Position numbers and translations under genes: made by a program. The notes under the pieces are model-generated. The model worked only from the letters and a program-made list of their open reading frames with translations. It was not told the origin of the DNA and did no database searches. Of a DNA stretch of 64,000 nt, positions 1 through 11,753 are shown piece after piece. Location: NCBI GenBank assembly GCA_002104905.1, contig MCFE01000441.1, positions 1-64,000 of the forward strand, given 5' to 3'. This DNA comes from Basidiobolus meristosporus CBS 931.73. Its lineage: Eukaryota > Basidiobolomycota > Basidiobolomycetes > Basidiobolales > Basidiobolaceae. The first letter of the stretch is position 1. The number at the start of each line of letters is the position of its first letter.

Positions 1-29
1 TGATAAGGACATATGTATATATCAGCCTG

Positions 30-1170
30 ATGAGCTTGCTGACCAAGATAACCCCCATATGGTATGCAAGCTGAAAAAATCTCTATGTAGTCATAAGCAA
101 ACTCCAAGAGTCTAGATTTGCATGATAAACTCTTGTATGTGATCCCTGAGTTTTCAAAGAAGTACTACAGACCAGAGGACCTATTATAAGCCAGGTAGAG
201 CAAATTCAGCACATTGGGTGAAACATAGGGGCTGCTTTGCATGAAAATGAAGAACTATGCTTCACACTCTGTGGCCAAATTTAGGTCTGCAATGCCTCTC
301 TGGCACACAATGGCACTATTTGGCACTCATGGCTCCATATGGCACAATCCAACAGAACAAGTCTGATACCTATAGAGACAGTTCTTCATGGACAGAAATA
401 CCCATAAAATAACCCTAAGTCAGTCCAAGTATATTCAAGATAAACTTATGAAGTGCCAAATGAAAGAGTGTAAACTGGCAGCTACCCCAATGGAAACAAA
501 CCACAACTTGTTCAAAACTTAACTAAATCAAGGGTTCTTGGTGCCATCTTAAGGCCCAGATTTGCCTTACCAATATATGAATGACAGTTTGATGTATATC
601 ATGCTATGAGCATGTCAGGGTATCTCATATTCAGTTTGAGCTTTCAGCCACCATAGCCAGATCAATGGAACCAATCATATTTCATCAGTCAAGCCCATTT
701 TAGATACTTAAAGGGGACTGCTGATATCTGCTTAAAGTGTGCTTATAAGGGCTCCAAAAAGGATCTGATGCTGATTGAGGCAAAATTTAGAAAACATAAG
801 ATCCACTACTGGATCCTCCTTCTTTTACTGTGAAGGAGCAACATCATGGAATTCAAGAAAGCAACCAATTGTAACCCTAAGCAGAGTTTAAGGTGGCCTA
901 TAAGGCTACAAGTAAAGCATTGTGATTGAGAAAGCTCCTTAAAGACTTGGGCTCATATCAGAAAGCCCCTACTACTTTATTTTATGATAATCAGGGATGC
1001 ATGCAATTATGTAGAAATCCAACTTTTCATACCAGAGCTAAGTGCATAGATATTAGACATCCTTTCATATAGGAAGCTATAAAGGCTAGCTTAGTTGCCT
1101 GTCCTACAGATGAAATGATTGCAGCAATATCTAACAAACCATTAGCCAGAGACAAATTTGAATATCTCAT
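30..1170 (+). mobile_element. Decayed Ty1/copia retrotransposon polyprotein (reverse transcriptase and RNase H part)
   Basis: No open frame survives, but translated pieces follow the order of a Ty1/copia pol. Near 60-115 the frame reads VCKLKKSL then KQTPR, as in the reverse transcriptase VxKLxKSLYGLKQAPR block. Near 440-510 there is a KxECKLAATPME piece matching the 'DCKPVSTPM' block. Near 705-770 a YLKGT-like piece and a DADW-like piece occur. Near 980-1075 the RNase H block appears (YDNQGC, then NPTFHTRAKCIDIRH). Near 1110-1165 there is ISNKPLARDKFE, the 'TKPLPRxKFE' end of pol. Stop codons and frame changes separate the pieces, so this is an inactive fossil on the plus strand. The 5' part (gag, protease, integrase) would lie left of the window. 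Confidence 0.85.
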
Positions 1171-1339
1171 ATCTCTGATAGGATTAGTTAATATAAGTAT
1201 TTAGCCAAATGGAAGTGCTGTAATGTTTGTACTATATCTAAATACTCCCCTAGCTTAGTCACTAAAATCAATACACCCAAATCTAAGAGAACTTTTATCA
1301 GATCCATGCCAGAACAAACACATAGAGTATGCTTAGAAA

Positions 1340-2630
1340 GGCTGCAGGAATGTATGGGTAAAGCTTGAGGCTGTTTGGACAACTTCTCAAAATTTCATGT
1401 TCTGGATACCTGACATTCTGATGATAATGTTCCAAGTAGATCTCAGCAAAACCATGCAAAGATGCAAGTACTACTTTTATACTGAATCAATTATGGTATG
1501 AAATGCATATAGTTTACTTGTTCTCCCAATCACTCCCAACATCTCCAAAACTGTCACAATATTATTGAATGTAGAAGTAGAATTTTTATTTTTGCATGTT
1601 CTTAGCAAAAAAAGCGCATAGAACATTCTTATGAAGGCTCCAAGAGCATGTGTGCAAAGTTTGGGGCTGTTTGGACAGCTTTGAGAATTTTCATGCTCTG
1701 GGTACCTGATGTTTTTGTGAAATAATTTGAAGTAAGTCCAATTAAAGAATTTATACAGAACTCTCTAAGCTTTGTAGGCAATGAGCAAAGTGACTAAGAT
1801 GGGCAAATATTTAGATGTAATTACAAAATTTATAACACTGAGTACCTGATATTCTGGTGAAATATTCCAAGTAAAACCCAACAAGGAACCTGGGCCAAAT
1901 TCTCCAAGATTTGTATACACTGATCAAAGTGTGCTGCAAAAATTTGGAATTCCACCTAGATGTTCACCTAACTTAGTCACTTAGATCATGACCTACAAAT
2001 CTTAGAGAATTCTGACCAAATTCCTTGTTGAGATTTACTTCAAATTATTTCACAAAAACATCATGTACCCAGAGCATGAAAATTCTCAAAGTTGTCCAAA
2101 CAGCCCCAAACTTTGCACACATATTTTTGGGACCTTCCTAGACATACTATATGTGTTAGTTATGCCAAGACCATGTAAAAGTATAAACACTACTTTTACA
2201 TTTGATAAATCATTAAGTGAAAACCACATATTCAAATTGTTTGCCCAATCACTTCCAATATCACCAAGATTCTTACAGCACCAAGAACATGTGGGCAAAG
2301 TTTGGGGGTGTTTAGACAACTTAACAAGACTTCATGTTCTATGTACCTAATATTTTGCTGAAATATTCCAAGTAAGTCCCAACAAGGAATTTGGTCAGAA
2401 TTCTCTAATATTTGTAGGCAATGCCCAAAGCGACTAAGTTGGGCAAATATTCAGGTGTAATTACGAAACTCACAACACTGAGTACCAATATTTCGGTGAA
2501 ATATTCCAAGTAAAACCCAACAAGGAGCCTGGGCCAAATTCTTCATGATTAGTAGAGTGCGATCAAAGTGAACAAGTTGAGTGAGTTTTAGGTGTAACTA
2601 CAAGATTTACAACATGAAGCGCCTCTTCTA
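1340..2630. repeat. Cluster of diverged direct and inverted repeats downstream of the copia fossil
   Basis: A segment of about 90 bp with the core GTTTGGGGCTGTTTGGACA occurs near 1656-1745, as a weaker direct copy near 1362-1440, in inverted orientation near 2040-2122, and again direct near 2290-2370. A longer unit that contains 'GGCAAATATT.AG.TGTAATTAC' and 'CCAAGTAAAACCCAACAAGGA' is found near 1800-1930 and again near 2430-2560. The copies differ by many substitutions. No long coding frame is present. These are most simply old LTR or MITE-like pieces nested or rearranged next to the copia fossil. Confidence 0.7.
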
Positions 2631-3036
2631 GACAGCTGAACATGGCATGTAGGTGGTTTCCATCACTTTGCATCCAGCTTACCAACTTCCAGGACTTGAC
2701 TAATTCTAAGAGTTGGCCAATATCTTATGAGCCAAATCTCAAGTAAGTAATCCACGACTTAGCAATAAGCTAAATAGAATCTTTAGTTATATGAATGGTT
2801 TAGGTGTGAACTCATGGAAGTGGGAATTTTATTTTAGAATACTAGCTGGGACTTCGTATATTAAATGGACATCAAGCTGTGAGGTATATTAACCCTAACT
2901 GCGTGAGGTGAGGTGGATTTGGATCTGCGGTTGTTATTATTATTCACATGGGGTTTATTAGGGGAAAGCTACATACCAAATGAAACATGTTGGATGAATA
3001 CTACAAATGATACAAGGGTCTAGGAATGATCACTCT
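2631..3036. other. Non-coding stretch between repeats and the DnaJ 3' end
   Basis: AT-rich sequence with no convincing gene. It separates the repeat cluster from the 3' end of the minus-strand DnaJ gene and presumably includes that gene's 3' untranslated region. Confidence 0.5.
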
Positions 3037-4104
3037 CTAAGGGAATGCGCTGTTCATGGCTTGTTTTTGTGCGGCGGTGAGGTGGGAGGGGAAACGGACG
3101 TTGAACTTGACGATCAGGTCCCCCTTGCGACCGGGCTCCTTGGACTTGGGCATGCCCTCCCCGGTGATTCTCATCTCCTGTCCCGGTTGAACCACCGGCG
3201 TGGGGTTCTGGACCTTGAGGGTACGGCCGTCGAGGGATTTGATCTCTTTGGTGAAGCCTACTAGCGCCTCCTTGATGCTCAGATCTACGTTGGCGATGAG
3301 ATGCTCCGCGTCGCGCTTGAATGTGGAGTGTGGCTTCTCATCCAAGAGGAACTCGATATCCTGTGCACCGCCTTCTGGAAGCTCGTCTCCTTCGTTGGCG
3401 AACCGAATCTTCGTTCCTTTCTTCCAGCCTGGCTTGATGTTGATGGTGAGGACCTTCTCGCGGGTGGAGCCGTCCAGCTGACGTCTGGTGACCTTGAGTC
3501 GCTTCGTAGCACCTTTGTAGAGGTCCTCCAAGGCGACGGCAAGGGTGCGTTGGATGGTGGGTTTGGCCCTTGGCTGTTTCGGTCTGCCGGCGGATCCGGG
3601 GAAGTTGCTAAAGGTGAACCCGTCATCTTCGTCATGCATCCCCATGAATGGGTTTCCTTTCATGCCGGCCCCGCCTCTGCCTCCACCCGCGCCGCCCATT
3701 CCACCGAAGCTGAAGAATTGGGAGAAGATGTCGTCCGCATTGCTCGGGGTGAACGGGCGGAAGCCACCGCCCGGACCGCCTGCGCTGGTAAATGTGAAAG
3801 TGGTGCCGCCACGGCCACCAGGGAATCCTTGGAAACCACCGGTGGGATCGGGCCCCGGTCCACCACCGGGCATACCGCCCTTGAGACCCTCTTCGCCGTA
3901 CTGGTCGTATATGGCACGCTTGTTCTTGTCACTCAAGACCTCGTACGCCTCCGAGATCTCCTTGAATTTCTTTTCGGCCGTCTCCTTGTTGTTGGCGTTA
4001 CGGTCGGGGTGCCACTTCAAGGCCAGCTTGCGGTAGGCCTTTTTGATGGCGTCTTCGTCGGCGTCCTTGGGGACCCCGAGGATGTCGTAATATTTTCCGC
4101 TCAT
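3037..4104 (-). CDS. Type II DnaJ co-chaperone (Sis1/DNAJB-like)
   Basis: Intronless, 355 aa. Residues 1-70 form a J domain with the HPD motif at 32-34, which stimulates the ATPase of Hsp70. A Gly/Phe-rich region (about 75-165) follows, with [10 protein letters not shown] and a Gly/Met-rich part, then two carboxy-terminal substrate-binding barrels (about 180-345). There is no CxxCxGxG zinc repeat, so it is type II (Sis1, DNAJB1/4/5) and not Ydj1-like. It probably acts in cytosol and nucleus in protein folding, translation initiation and disaggregation. The gene is more GC-rich than its surroundings, in line with high expression. The start is the only ATG before the conserved KYYDILG block. 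Upstream lie a TATA element and heat-shock elements. The likely Hsp70 partner is encoded at the far right of the window. Confidence 0.95.
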   Translation of the reverse strand: MSGKYYDILGVPKDADEDAIKKAYRKLALKWHPDRNANNKETAEKKFKEISEAYEVLSDKNKRAIYDQYGEEGLKGGMPGGGPGPDPTGGFQGFPGGRGGTTFTFTSAGGPGGGFRPFTPSNADDIFSQFFSFGGMGGAGGGRGGAGMKGNPFMGMHDEDDGFTFSNFPGSAGRPKQPRAKPTIQRTLAVALEDLYKGATKRLKVTRRQLDGSTREKVLTINIKPGWKKGTKIRFANEGDELPEGGAQDIEFLLDEKPHSTFKRDAEHLIANVDLSIKEALVGFTKEIKSLDGRTLKVQNPTPVVQPGQEMRITGEGMPKSKEPGRKGDLIVKFNVRFPSHLTAAQKQAMNSAFP

Positions 4105-4218
4105 TGAAACGTCTATTGTGGTTTAAAGGGGGTCGTAGAGGAGGAGATGTATGTTACAAGAAAGTGGATTTGTTGCGGAAAGTGGATTCTGATGGCGTAG
4201 TGTGGGATTGATTATACA

Positions 4219-4224
4219 TTTATA
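4219..4224 (-). promoter_or_regulatory. TATA box of the DnaJ gene
   Basis: TATAAA on the minus strand, about 115 bases before the DnaJ ATG, inside the motif GGTATAAATGTATAATC. Confidence 0.55.
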
Positions 4225-4303
4225 CCTTCGACGCATCCCTCCCCAACACGGACCTAGATGGCATCCTACTGGCGAATCGACTCGAATCCACCACAATATA
4301 CCA

Positions 4304-4311
4304 GAATATTC
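4304..4311. promoter_or_regulatory. Two-unit heat-shock element (GAATATTC)
   Basis: A perfect GAAnnTTC inverted pair about 200 bases upstream of the DnaJ start codon. Alone it is a weak signal. Together with the three-unit element at 4544-4556 it supports Hsf1 control. Confidence 0.45.
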
Positions 4312-4543
4312 ATCTCGGCTCGTCGAATCCACACCCGACCTCATGGAATCACGTCACTCAATGGTTGACGTAGTGTCAACGTCAAATAGATTCGAATAAC
4401 ATTGGACTACTCTTCAGGTGATTGGTGAAAATCTCAGCCATACGCTGTCCGGTAAAGGGAATTCGGCTCGTCAGGGAGATCTAGGATAAGGCCGATTCGG
4501 CCGGATAAGGCATTCCTGTAGTGTAGTGGTGTGGTGGTTTGGA

Positions 4544-4556
4544 GAAGGTTCTAGAA
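4544..4556. promoter_or_regulatory. Perfect three-unit heat-shock element
   Basis: GAAGGTTCTAGAA matches the Hsf1 consensus GAAnnTTCnnGAA exactly in all three units. It lies 440 bases upstream of the DnaJ start codon and 54 bases past the stop codon of the penta-EF-hand gene, which is on the same strand. The obvious target is the DnaJ gene. Confidence 0.65.
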
Positions 4557-4610
4557 TGATGGAACAAAGCAGGTTTATTGGGTTTCGGATCACCACCGTT
4601 AGGTGGACAG

Positions 4611-5399
4611 TCAGTGCATATTGGAAGTGATCAGCTGAAGGTACTGCTCGTAGCTAAGGGTGACTTGACCGTCCAGGTCTCCGTCAAATTGCTTGAACGA
4701 GTCGGTAAGCATCTTCACGGTGATGCAGGTTTTCAGGAAGGTCTCGAAGTTCACCTGGGAGGCCTGGGTCTGGTTCGGGCTTTTGACATCTAAAGAGAGA
4801 GGCAGTTTACCACAGGGACCAAGTGAAGTAATGAAATAAAAGTTGGGTTACCATGCTTGAGGAATTTCCTAACAATGCTCTGGATGGAAGGGAGGGTGAG
4901 GTTATAACCAAAGGTTCGCAACGCAGTTTGCAACTCGTTGAGCTCAATGAAGTTGTTACGGTTGACGTCGAAGTTGACGAAACACTTTTGCCAGTCACTG
5001 ACGTATTGCCATAAACCAAAGAACTCGTTCAGCTCTATGGTTCCTGTGTCATCCTTGTCGAACATGTCTATCATCAACCGAACGGTGGAGATGTGGAAAC
5101 GGCTCCAGTCCCCTGGAAGAGAAAGTTGAGTGGTGATAGGTAAGAAGCCTCGTCATTCAGCAAGGTACCGTTGAGCAAGGCTTTCTGAAGCTCCTCAGCT
5201 GAGATCCTCCCACTTCTATCACTAAGCGGACGGCAAAAGCAACGAGTGTGAGTGGATTCGCTCGACTCCAACACCCCACGCTCTACTTACGTGTCGACCT
5301 GTTGGAAGAATTGTTGGACTTGGCTTTGATCTTAAAGGAAGGGCTGGCTTTAGTATGGCCTGAGAGTAGGCTTGGTGGGGTTTGCTTACTTATGCTCAT
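4611..5399 (-). CDS. Penta-EF-hand calcium-binding protein (ALG-2/Pef1-like)
   Basis: Five exons (5390-5399, 5291-5330, 5169-5221, 4852-5112, 4611-4789) splice to 180 aa. Introns are 56-69 bp. The first has a TACTAA branch site and an AAG acceptor. The product reads FFQQVDTDRSGRIS (EF1), LQKALLNGDWSRFHISTVRLMIDMFDKDDTGTI (EF1/EF2 linker and EF2), FVNFDVNRNNFIELNELQTAL (EF3), then LDGQVTLSYEQYLQ (EF5). This is the PEF layout (family length about 170-190 aa), but the usual Gly/Pro-rich N-terminus is missing, leaving only a few residues before EF1. PEF proteins bind calcium and act as adaptors in membrane traffic, ESCRT function or polarity. The very short first exon is the least certain part, and an alternative upstream start cannot be excluded. 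Confidence 0.85.
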
Positions 5400-5645
5400 T
5401 GGAAAGGATTCACTGGGATTTACTGAACGCTGAGTGGAACACACTCAACTTTATCGTATTTAAGTTGGCATCACATGAAATGGTTTCATTGGGTAATCAA
5501 ATGACAGTATCCATCCGTGGTAACCTAGGTAACGGACCCTTGATAGGGCGAATGTGTTTATTATCTTAGTTTAGTAAACTAATGGGTGGATGAGTGAGAA
5601 TCTAATGATTGTAGGCAAGGGAGGAAAGAGAAGGGTGGAGGGAGC

Positions 5646-8600
5646 TTAAGCTTCAATGTTGCGGAAAGCGAAGGATGGCTCACCAGGGATTGAAGCCTCA
5701 GCAGCCTTCTGGTCAGCTTCCTCAATTTGTCCATCAGTGCTGATGATCTCGACCTCATCGAATCCAAGGCACTTCTTAAGGTAGGTCTGAACCGAGGTCA
5801 AGGTGTCAAATTCCTTGAACAACAGAGTACGATTGAATGCTTGGGGACCAAAGGCCAGGACTCTCTTCTTGATCTCCTGGATGAATGGCATCATCTTCTT
5901 GTCCTTGAGCAAACCTTGCTTGGCCAAGGTTTGCTTGACCATAGCATCATCGACACTGGCAGTCTCGGTGTTGTAAGCCTCTTGGAGGATCGAGATGCCG
6001 GCGTCTTGCCACTCGGGGAACTTGGAGGCAACGAAGATCTTGAGAAGCTTTGGCTTGGTGGGATCGTAGGTGTCGGCGTTCTTACCCTTCTTACCCTTCT
6101 TCTTGTTGAGGGCGATCTCATTGTCACGGACGGTCTTGATGAGTTTACGGACATACTCGGCAGCCATGAGGACGGGCTCGTCGTTCTCCGCAGGAACCTC
6201 TGGCCACAATGACTCGACAATGGGTTGGGGTTTCTTCAAGACGTCGGTCCAGATGTATTCAGACCAATGGGGAGTGATGGGGGAGAGAAGGAGAGTTTGA
6301 AGCTCGATGAATCTCATGACGAGATCGTGGTGCATACCCTCGCTGGCGGTGGCCTCACGATACCAATCACGAGCGGTTTGGAACTCGTAGAAGCCGTTCT
6401 TCAAGGCCTCACGGAACAACATGTTGGAGTAGGCAGCATCAGTGAGATTAACAAGCTTGTTCATCTCAGCCAAGAAGACACGATCATGGAAGGAGTCCAT
6501 AGGTCCGGTGCGGAGCTCGCCAGCCTTGGCAACGACTTCCTCAATCCACTCCATCAATGTGTGGAGTCTCAAGATAGCGGCGTTAGCGGTAGCCTCCTCG
6601 AAGTTGGCGTCTTCTACACTGTCACCAGCATCAGCCAAGGCAAGACGAGTGGCATCGGCACCGAATTTTTCCAGAGCATCGCTCAAAGTAAGGAAGTTAC
6701 CAGTACTCTTGGACATCTTCTCTCTGTTCAACAACAAATGGCCGTTAGCTCTGATACCCTTGGGCCAGTTGTGCTTGGGGAAGATGGCAACGTGGTTGTA
6801 AATAGCGAAGGTAAGATGGTTGGGAACAAGATCCTTGCCGGAAACACGGACATCCAAAGGATAGAAGTAGTCAAATTCACGCTTCAATGCCTTCAAGGTC
6901 AGCTCGGGGATTTCGGTGTCGGTGGGCATGGGGGCATCACAGAAGAGGTAATCCCAGACAGAGTCGGTCAATTGCTCAGGACGGATTTGGGCAGGACCAA
7001 GCTCAGTGCCTCGGAGGGATCCATTATGCAACATCTGAGCCACTGTGTAGTAGGCCATGTAGATGGTCGAGTCGGAGAGAGATTCGATCAAAAATTGCTC
7101 ATCCCAAGGAAGCTTAGAACCAAGACCGAATGAACGAGCACAAGCCCATTTGTTGAGCCAGTCAAGAGTCTTCTCGAATTGGTTACGGGTTTCCTCGCAG
7201 TAGGTGTTCATTTTGCTGACACACTCTTCGGCTTGAGCCTTCCAGGCCTCCTCTCCGTAGTCCAGATACCACTGGTCGCACAAGTTCACGACACACTCGT
7301 CGCCAGAGCGAGAAATGACCAGACCCTCGGGTTCGTTATAGACGAAGCCTTCGTTTTGAGCAACGAGGTAATCTCTGATAAGTGGCTTGGCTTGTTGGAC
7401 GGTGCGGCCTTTGTATTCACCAATCAACATAACGCCGCTATAGAAACCTTCCTTGTAAGCAATCTCCTTGGCCTCGGCAAGCTGGACCTTGTCCTTTTGG
7501 CTGTTGATCTTCTTTTGCTTACAGATGGTGGGGGCACACAAGTTACCGAAGTTGGGGGTTTCGATGATGGGCACGGGTTCGAAGGTCTCGACCCAAGAAG
7601 GCTCGATCTTATAATAAGCAGGCTTCTTGATGAGATCTTGCAGAGTGGCGTAGTCGTCAGGGGAGTCGGATGGGACGGAGGTTACGACACCAGTACCCTT
7701 GGTGGCCAAGACATTCTCCATTGGAAGAACATACACATGATCGTAAACAGACAAAGGAGCCTTGACCTTGGTGCCGACCAATTGCTCGCCCTTAATGGAG
7801 CCGAGTTTAACGTGGACGCCCTCCTGCTTGGAGAAGCCTTGGAAGCACATGTTACGAGCGGCGCGTTCAGTCACAACAAAGACATCGGTGTCGTTCACTT
7901 CGAAGAAACCGTACTCAAGTTCGGTACCAACAAAGCAGTTAGTCTGGCCGTACATGGTCTCGGGTCTCAAGGTAGCAGCAACCAAGAAGATGTTCTTGCC
8001 CTCCAAAGCAGGGTTAGACTTGATATACTCCTTGGCGTTGTCTCCGAATTCAACAACACGCATCTTGATACCAGTGTACTCTTGTGGGCCAACACCCTCA
8101 CCACTAGCACGGTCGTGGTCCATACAGGGCTGTCCATCCAATGGAGAGTAAATGGTGTAGCGCTTGCCAAACTTGACCTTTTGGAGCTCCTTGAGCTTTC
8201 TGAATTGCCATCTGGCGAAGGAGTCATAGAATGGATTGGCATCGGTGGTAAGGAAGGAACGACGCCAGTCAACCTTACAACCCAAAGCCTTGATGTCCTG
8301 GATAGCCAAAGGTGGGAAGTAAGAGAGCCAGTGCATAGGATCGGCGAATTTGGCAATCTCCTCGTTGGGAACGCCGTTGGATCTCATGATTTGATGCTGG
8401 TATTTGGCACCGGTAGACTTAGCAGCCACCTTTCCGGGCTGTGTTCAGAATATCGGGGTTAAACTAAGGGGCGAGAACTATGCTTATGTCCGAGTAAACG
8501 TACCTTCTTGACAACCTTCTCATCCTTCAAGGAAAGGTTTTGGACGTCGTTTTCTATTTCTTCAAGCTCAAAATTAGCACTTGGATCAGGGAATGAAAAG

Positions 8601-9151
8601 TACTGTGGTCATCTACCTTCAGGGACAATGAATTCAGGTCCGAATTGCTCAATTTCACGGGCGAGCTTATCAGCGCAGGCCTGAGGTAGAGAGGTACCAT
8701 GGTTAGCCGAGGGAACAAGGAAACACTAGCTGGGCGTTGGATTTACCTTGATTGGCATACCAGTACAATGGAAACCGAAGGGGAACAGAGCTCTACGTCC
8801 CTTCAAACGCTCGTAACCGGTAGCGAATTCAACTTTGGTGAAGGTAAAGGTATGTCCCAAGTGGAGACGACCATTCATGTAAGGATAAGGGAAGGTAGCA
8901 AAGAATTTTGGGTATTTCTTGTGAAGAGCTTCCACATCCAGATCAGGCTCCTCTTCGATGGTAGGAGCATTCACCTCAAATGAGTGTCTCTCTTCCCATA
9001 TTTTCTGGGCCTTCTGTTCCATGGAACGAAGAACATCCCTTTTCAGGGTCTATATGTTTGGGATGAGTCACTGGGAACAATGGAAACTGATCATCAATAC
9101 AATCTCTACCTTCTTGGGTTCAGTATCGCTTGCCGGAGGTAGAGCAGACAT
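5646..9151 (-). CDS. Cytosolic leucyl-tRNA synthetase
   Basis: Five exons (9110-9151, 8747-9049, 8618-8680, 8504-8560, 5646-8438) give 1,085 aa, close to yeast Cdc60 (1,090). Introns are 57-65 bp. The class I signature HLGH (in [16 protein letters not shown]) lies in exon 2 and KMSKS (in [13 protein letters not shown]) in the last exon, with the CP1 editing domain between them. The C-terminal extension is of the archaeal/eukaryotic cytosolic type. It charges tRNA-Leu in the cytosol. Exon 1 encodes only 14 residues and intron 1 contains TGAGTCA, the Gcn4/Cpc1-type site. Intron 3 uses an AAG acceptor, chosen because it alone keeps the frame. Divergent neighbour: homoserine kinase. Confidence 0.96.
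9064..9070. promoter_or_regulatory. Possible Gcn4/Cpc1-type site inside LeuRS intron 1
   Basis: TGAGTCA is an exact core of the general amino-acid control element. It sits in the first intron of LeuRS, about 80 bases inside the gene and 474 bases before the divergent homoserine kinase start. A 7-mer can occur by chance. Confidence 0.25.
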
Positions 9152-9543
9152 AGTGAATGAGGAGAGGTTCCGGTGCTGCTGGGCACACTTTGATCAATCC
9201 GATTTTTTTTTATCAAATCAAGTTTGATTGGCAATTTGTAATTGATTTTTTGAAGAGCACTTATTGTTGCCTTTATCGTCGAGATCAAGTGAGAATTTCC
9301 CTCGGCCTATCACTTTACTCAGGATTCTTGGTTCTGGTTAGCCCATTTCCAAACGGAACTGCAATTTTTTGGCGATTAGTTTATGAATGAAATTTGTCAA
9401 AGTGAGCCAAAACTGGTCAATAACGTGTAACCAATTGAGATTTCGCTCCCCTATCGCTCGAATTCTGTCACCAGGTATAAATTCGTTGCCATGTGAAGAT
9501 TACGAGGTTGTCGAATTGTCGTTTTGTTTTTAAAAGTAGAGAT
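9152..9543. promoter_or_regulatory. Divergent promoter of LeuRS and homoserine kinase
   Basis: 392 bases between two start codons. A TATAAA lies at 9476-9481, 63 bases before the homoserine kinase ATG, and a CCAAT at 9431-9435. A T-rich run is present near 9203. No other gene is visible. Confidence 0.5.
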
Positions 9544-10669
9544 ATGACTCAAGCTAACTTTGCAAGAATCACTGTCCCTTGCACCTCAGCTAACATTGGC
9601 CCAGGTTTCGATGTATTGGGGCTTGCCTTATCCTTATATTTAACGGTTGAAGTCACAGTATATCCCCCCTCGTCTGAGGGCTCGGTAACAGTCACCTACG
9701 AAGGAGATGGTGAAGAGAACATGACGCTGGAGCCCAAGAAAAATCTGGTTACAAAAACTGCTCTGTACGTACTCTCTTGTTTCGACAAAACTTTCCCCAG
9801 CCGGCTGTCGATTCACATCAACAATCCCATACCCCTGGGCCGCGGTTTGGGCTCTTCTGGATCTGCCATTGTTGCTGGCGTGGCTCTCGCAAACTTTGTA
9901 GGTGACCTTAAGTTGTCCAAGGACAGAATGTTAGATTTCATTCTACAGGTGGAAAGTCATCCTGATAATGTCGTGGCTGCTTTGATGGGTGGTTTCGTAG
10001 CTGGCTATCTTCGCAACCCCCCGGCCTCACTTACCAAAGAGCCACCTGTGGGCGTAGGCTCATACGCACAGTTGGGATGGGCCAAGGAGATCAAAGCAAT
10101 CGCCATTATTCCTCAATTCGAGCTATCCACCGAGAAAGCCCGCAAGGTTTTGCCTCAGGAGTATGTCAAGAGTGACGTCGTAAGTATATTGGGTCAATTC
10201 AAGCCTCTTTGCTGGCCACTAAAGATTTTGCCTGGATAGATTCATAACCTCCAACGACTGGCAATCCTCACCACAGCCCTGGGCCAATCTCCACCAAATG
10301 CGGAGGTGATCTACGAAGCGATGCAAGATAAACTGCATCAGCCATATCGTAAACATCTGGTAAGCACACTAGTGCGTACATGTGGCGGGTGAGCATATAT
10401 TAACGATGGATTGCTAGATTCCCGGCCTTCCCGAGATCATCTCCACCATAACACCATCTTCCCACCCGGGCTTGGTTGGGATCTGTCTGAGCGGAGCTGG
10501 CCCTACCATGCTAGCCTTAGCTACACATAACTTTGACAAGATCGCCGCCGACGCACAGGCAATATTTGCTCGCCAGCCCAACGGTGGCATTGATACCGTC
10601 GTCAAAGTGCTCGATATTGTAGAAGGGGGATGCCAATGCCATGTTGAGCAAGTCGAACTTGAGCTATAG
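9544..10669 (+). CDS. Homoserine kinase
   Basis: Three exons (9544-10179, 10240-10359, 10418-10669; introns 60 and 58 bp) give 335 aa, near yeast Thr1 (357). It belongs to the GHMP kinase family. The N-terminal motif VPCTSANIGPGFDVLGLAL and the ATP-binding loop PLGRGLGSSGSA (about residues 98-110) are intact, as is the C-terminal SGAGPTMLAL motif. The enzyme phosphorylates L-homoserine on the way to threonine in the cytosol. The ATG was chosen because the family motif begins a few residues later and a TATA box lies 63 bases upstream. An in-frame ATG at 9493 would add residues unlike the family. Confidence 0.95.
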
Positions 10670-11753
10670 ACCATTCGTACTAATTATCTCGGTGCAGCAT
10701 GATATTTCCTCATTCAAGTTTCTAGATAGTCATTGTGTGACAGAAATCCCCTCCTGTTTGGATGACTCATTCTTAGTAAAATAGACTATATATGACTCTA
10801 CCCATGGAAATTGGCTCATGTGATTAATTTCGAATTGCTTCTTGTTAAACGTATTATCTTGTGAGATCATATTGAAGCTAGCATACCGATCGGTGACTAT
10901 AAAAGCGTTTGCAAAGGATGGTAACACTAATTGGATATCCATTCTTCATTTCGTAGTAACCCTCCCCGGTTGCACACAGCCTATTGGTTTCTATGCATTT
11001 GGGCTTATCGATCCTATGACCACCAATCATTAGTCACCGTTGGATTCATGCCTGTTAGAAATAAGGTTCATCACACCTGCGATGAATATATCATTATGCT
11101 AAAGTGAGTTCATCTAAACCAACTGGTGTGCCTGAAATCTCAAACTGTGGCTTAGCCTCATCTTACGATTGGACCAATCCACCTTGGATTGCACACCTTT
11201 GCTGCTACCTGAGATTTGGCCAATAATTGACCAAGTGTCTTAAACCACACTAGATGTTATAGATAGTAGCAGGTCCACGTCCTAGAGCAATGGGAGCGTG
11301 AGGCTTCATAAGTGGTTAAATGTCTCTTCAAATTATGTGGATGTAGTTAGAGATAAACAATATCTTGAGAGATTGACTAATCAACCCGTCTTGCAAACGA
11401 GAGTATGTTCGACTCGCGGGCAGTTCTTGGCGGCAATCTCCCTTGAGAGGGGCCAAAAGAAAGGGTAAAGGCTTCCTTGGGCATTAGTGGACCTAAAGAA
11501 AGCGGAAACAACCATCTAGTCGCGCTCTAGTGACGTGCGTTATCCTATTAAAACATCCAGAACAAATTTACGAAATGCGTGACTGCTAGAATTACCTTAT
11601 CCAAACAAAAAGATTCCCGGCTATTTTTTCTACTTAGTGCGATGATATTTAACCGTCCACGTTTTCCTTTTGCTATCTCATGGTAAAAGTTGACTTCCTT
11701 ATCGTCCCTCCAAAGATAGCTTCTCAGAATCCAAATCCCCAACTATTTGATTA
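10670..11753. other. Intergenic region without a recognised gene
   Basis: About 1.08 kb between homoserine kinase and the methyltransferase fusion gene. No long or family-like frame is seen. A decayed tRNA-like stem-loop near 11383-11440 was considered and rejected. The 3' part should hold the promoter of the fusion gene, but no clear TATA element close to its ATG is visible. Confidence 0.5.

Noticed and set aside
3301-4107. 268-codon plus-strand frame over the DnaJ gene
   Set aside because: Antisense shadow of the GC-rich DnaJ coding sequence.
7179-8462. 427-codon open frame on the plus strand
   Set aside because: It lies wholly antisense to the LeuRS exon, has low-complexity composition typical of the reverse strand of a biased coding gene, and shows no family pattern.
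11383-11445. tRNA-like piece with a 7-base loop CTTGCAA and a TTCGACTC string
   Set aside because: The anticodon-like stem has a mismatch, spacing to the T-loop string is too short, and neither a T-stem nor an acceptor stem can be formed.
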